From the NCBI GenBank assembly GCA_905221605.1, contig CAJNDS010002102.1, positions 300,647 to 348,146 of the forward strand: DNA of 47,500 bases, in the 5' to 3' direction. The notes beneath the pieces were generated by a model, which saw nothing but the letters and a program-made list of their open reading frames with translations, was not told where the DNA came from and ran no database searches. The stretch comes from Symbiodinium natans. Its lineage: Eukaryota; Sar; Dinophyceae; Suessiales; Symbiodiniaceae. This document shows, one piece after another, positions 47,035-47,500 of this stretch. The position numbers and the translations under genes were made by a program. Every line of letters starts with the position of its first letter. Position 1 is the first letter of the stretch.

Positions 47035-47500
47035 CTTAGGGTTTAGGGTTTAAGGGTTAAGGGTTAGGGTTTCGGGTTTAGGGTTTAGGGGTTTAGGGCT
47101 ATAGGGATTTAGGGATCATTATGAGAGTTTCAGGCTTTAGGGCTCTAGGGCTTTAGGGTTTTAGAGATTAGGGTTTGGGGTTTTTGGTTCAGGGGTTACC
47201 TTCGCCTAGTTACCTGATTTTGGGGTTTAGGGTTTTCGGGCTTTAGGGCTTCAGGGCTTTGGAGGGTTTAGGCTTTCGGGAATCTAGGGTTTAGGGCTTC
47301 AAGGCGAATAGGTAATATCAGGGCCTTAATAAATAGAATAGGGTTTTGGCGGTTATTGTAGTATAGTTCTATAGGGACCATAAGGGAATACTACTGGTGA
47401 TCATTCCGACCTTTCCATTGTTCCGGGTTTTTCTGAAACCCTAAAACGGGACTGTGGGGAGAGAGTCCGCCGACCCTGGCGGCATGTTGGATGGGAAAAG
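47035..47500. other. Degenerate repeats and unique right end
   Basis: G-rich variants (47036-47300), then unique, AT-richer sequence to the window end; CTCCTACCTGA-type duplication is limited to CCTTCGCCT...GTTACCTGA at about 47008 and 47198. Nothing gene-like that I can support. Confidence 0.4.

Overview
The window looks like nuclear DNA of a dinoflagellate. Four things suggest this. The dominant repeat is TTTAGGG/CCCTAAA, the plant-type telomere heptamer that dinoflagellates also use. The putative splice acceptors almost all read AG|G, a dinoflagellate habit. The exon-like islands that can be oriented read overwhelmingly from the minus strand, as in dinoflagellate unidirectional gene arrays. 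Finally, there is a decayed C5-cytosine methyltransferase fragment and a decayed Ty1/copia reverse transcriptase of types common in those genomes. This assignment is inference; no rRNA, tRNA or spliced leader gene was seen.

Layout: about 150 blocks of TTTAGGG-type repeat, changing orientation every 100-600 bp, separate short GC-rich unique islands of 40-140 bp. Read on the minus strand, many islands behave as exons: a CAG|G or AG|G acceptor, one protein-like open frame, and a GT donor that often lies inside the repeat itself (G|GTTTAGGG). The best chain is eight exons from 24129 down to 20539, where all seven introns keep the reading frame and a hydrophobic helix runs across one junction. A second phase-consistent pair is 47030-46943 plus 46418-46283. 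Seven or more islands end in a stop codon, which suggests several genes in a head-to-tail minus-strand array. The introns would consist largely of telomere-like repeat, often TTTAGGG at the donor side and CCCTAAA at the acceptor side, able to fold as a hairpin.

Region by region: 0-12 kb, repeats with exon islands and the methyltransferase fragment (3.1-3.5 kb); 12-15.8 kb, a unique block, the copia fragment (13.9-14.5 kb) and more exons; 15.8-17.4 kb, a CCCACCATT minisatellite that switches strand three times; 18-25 kb, the best gene; 26-28 kb, a unique AT-richer block and a 21-bp minisatellite; 28-32 kb, exons, a small inverted-repeat element and the second copy of a 350-bp tandem-repeat element first seen at 6.1 kb; 32.7-34.1 kb, a repeat-free insertion carrying a 57-bp minisatellite, with its apparent empty site beside it; 34-47.5 kb, more minus-strand exons, small inverted-repeat elements and simple tandem arrays.

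No protein family was recognised with confidence for the spliced genes. Strand calls for short GC-rich islands are uncertain because both strands are often open; transcript data would decide.
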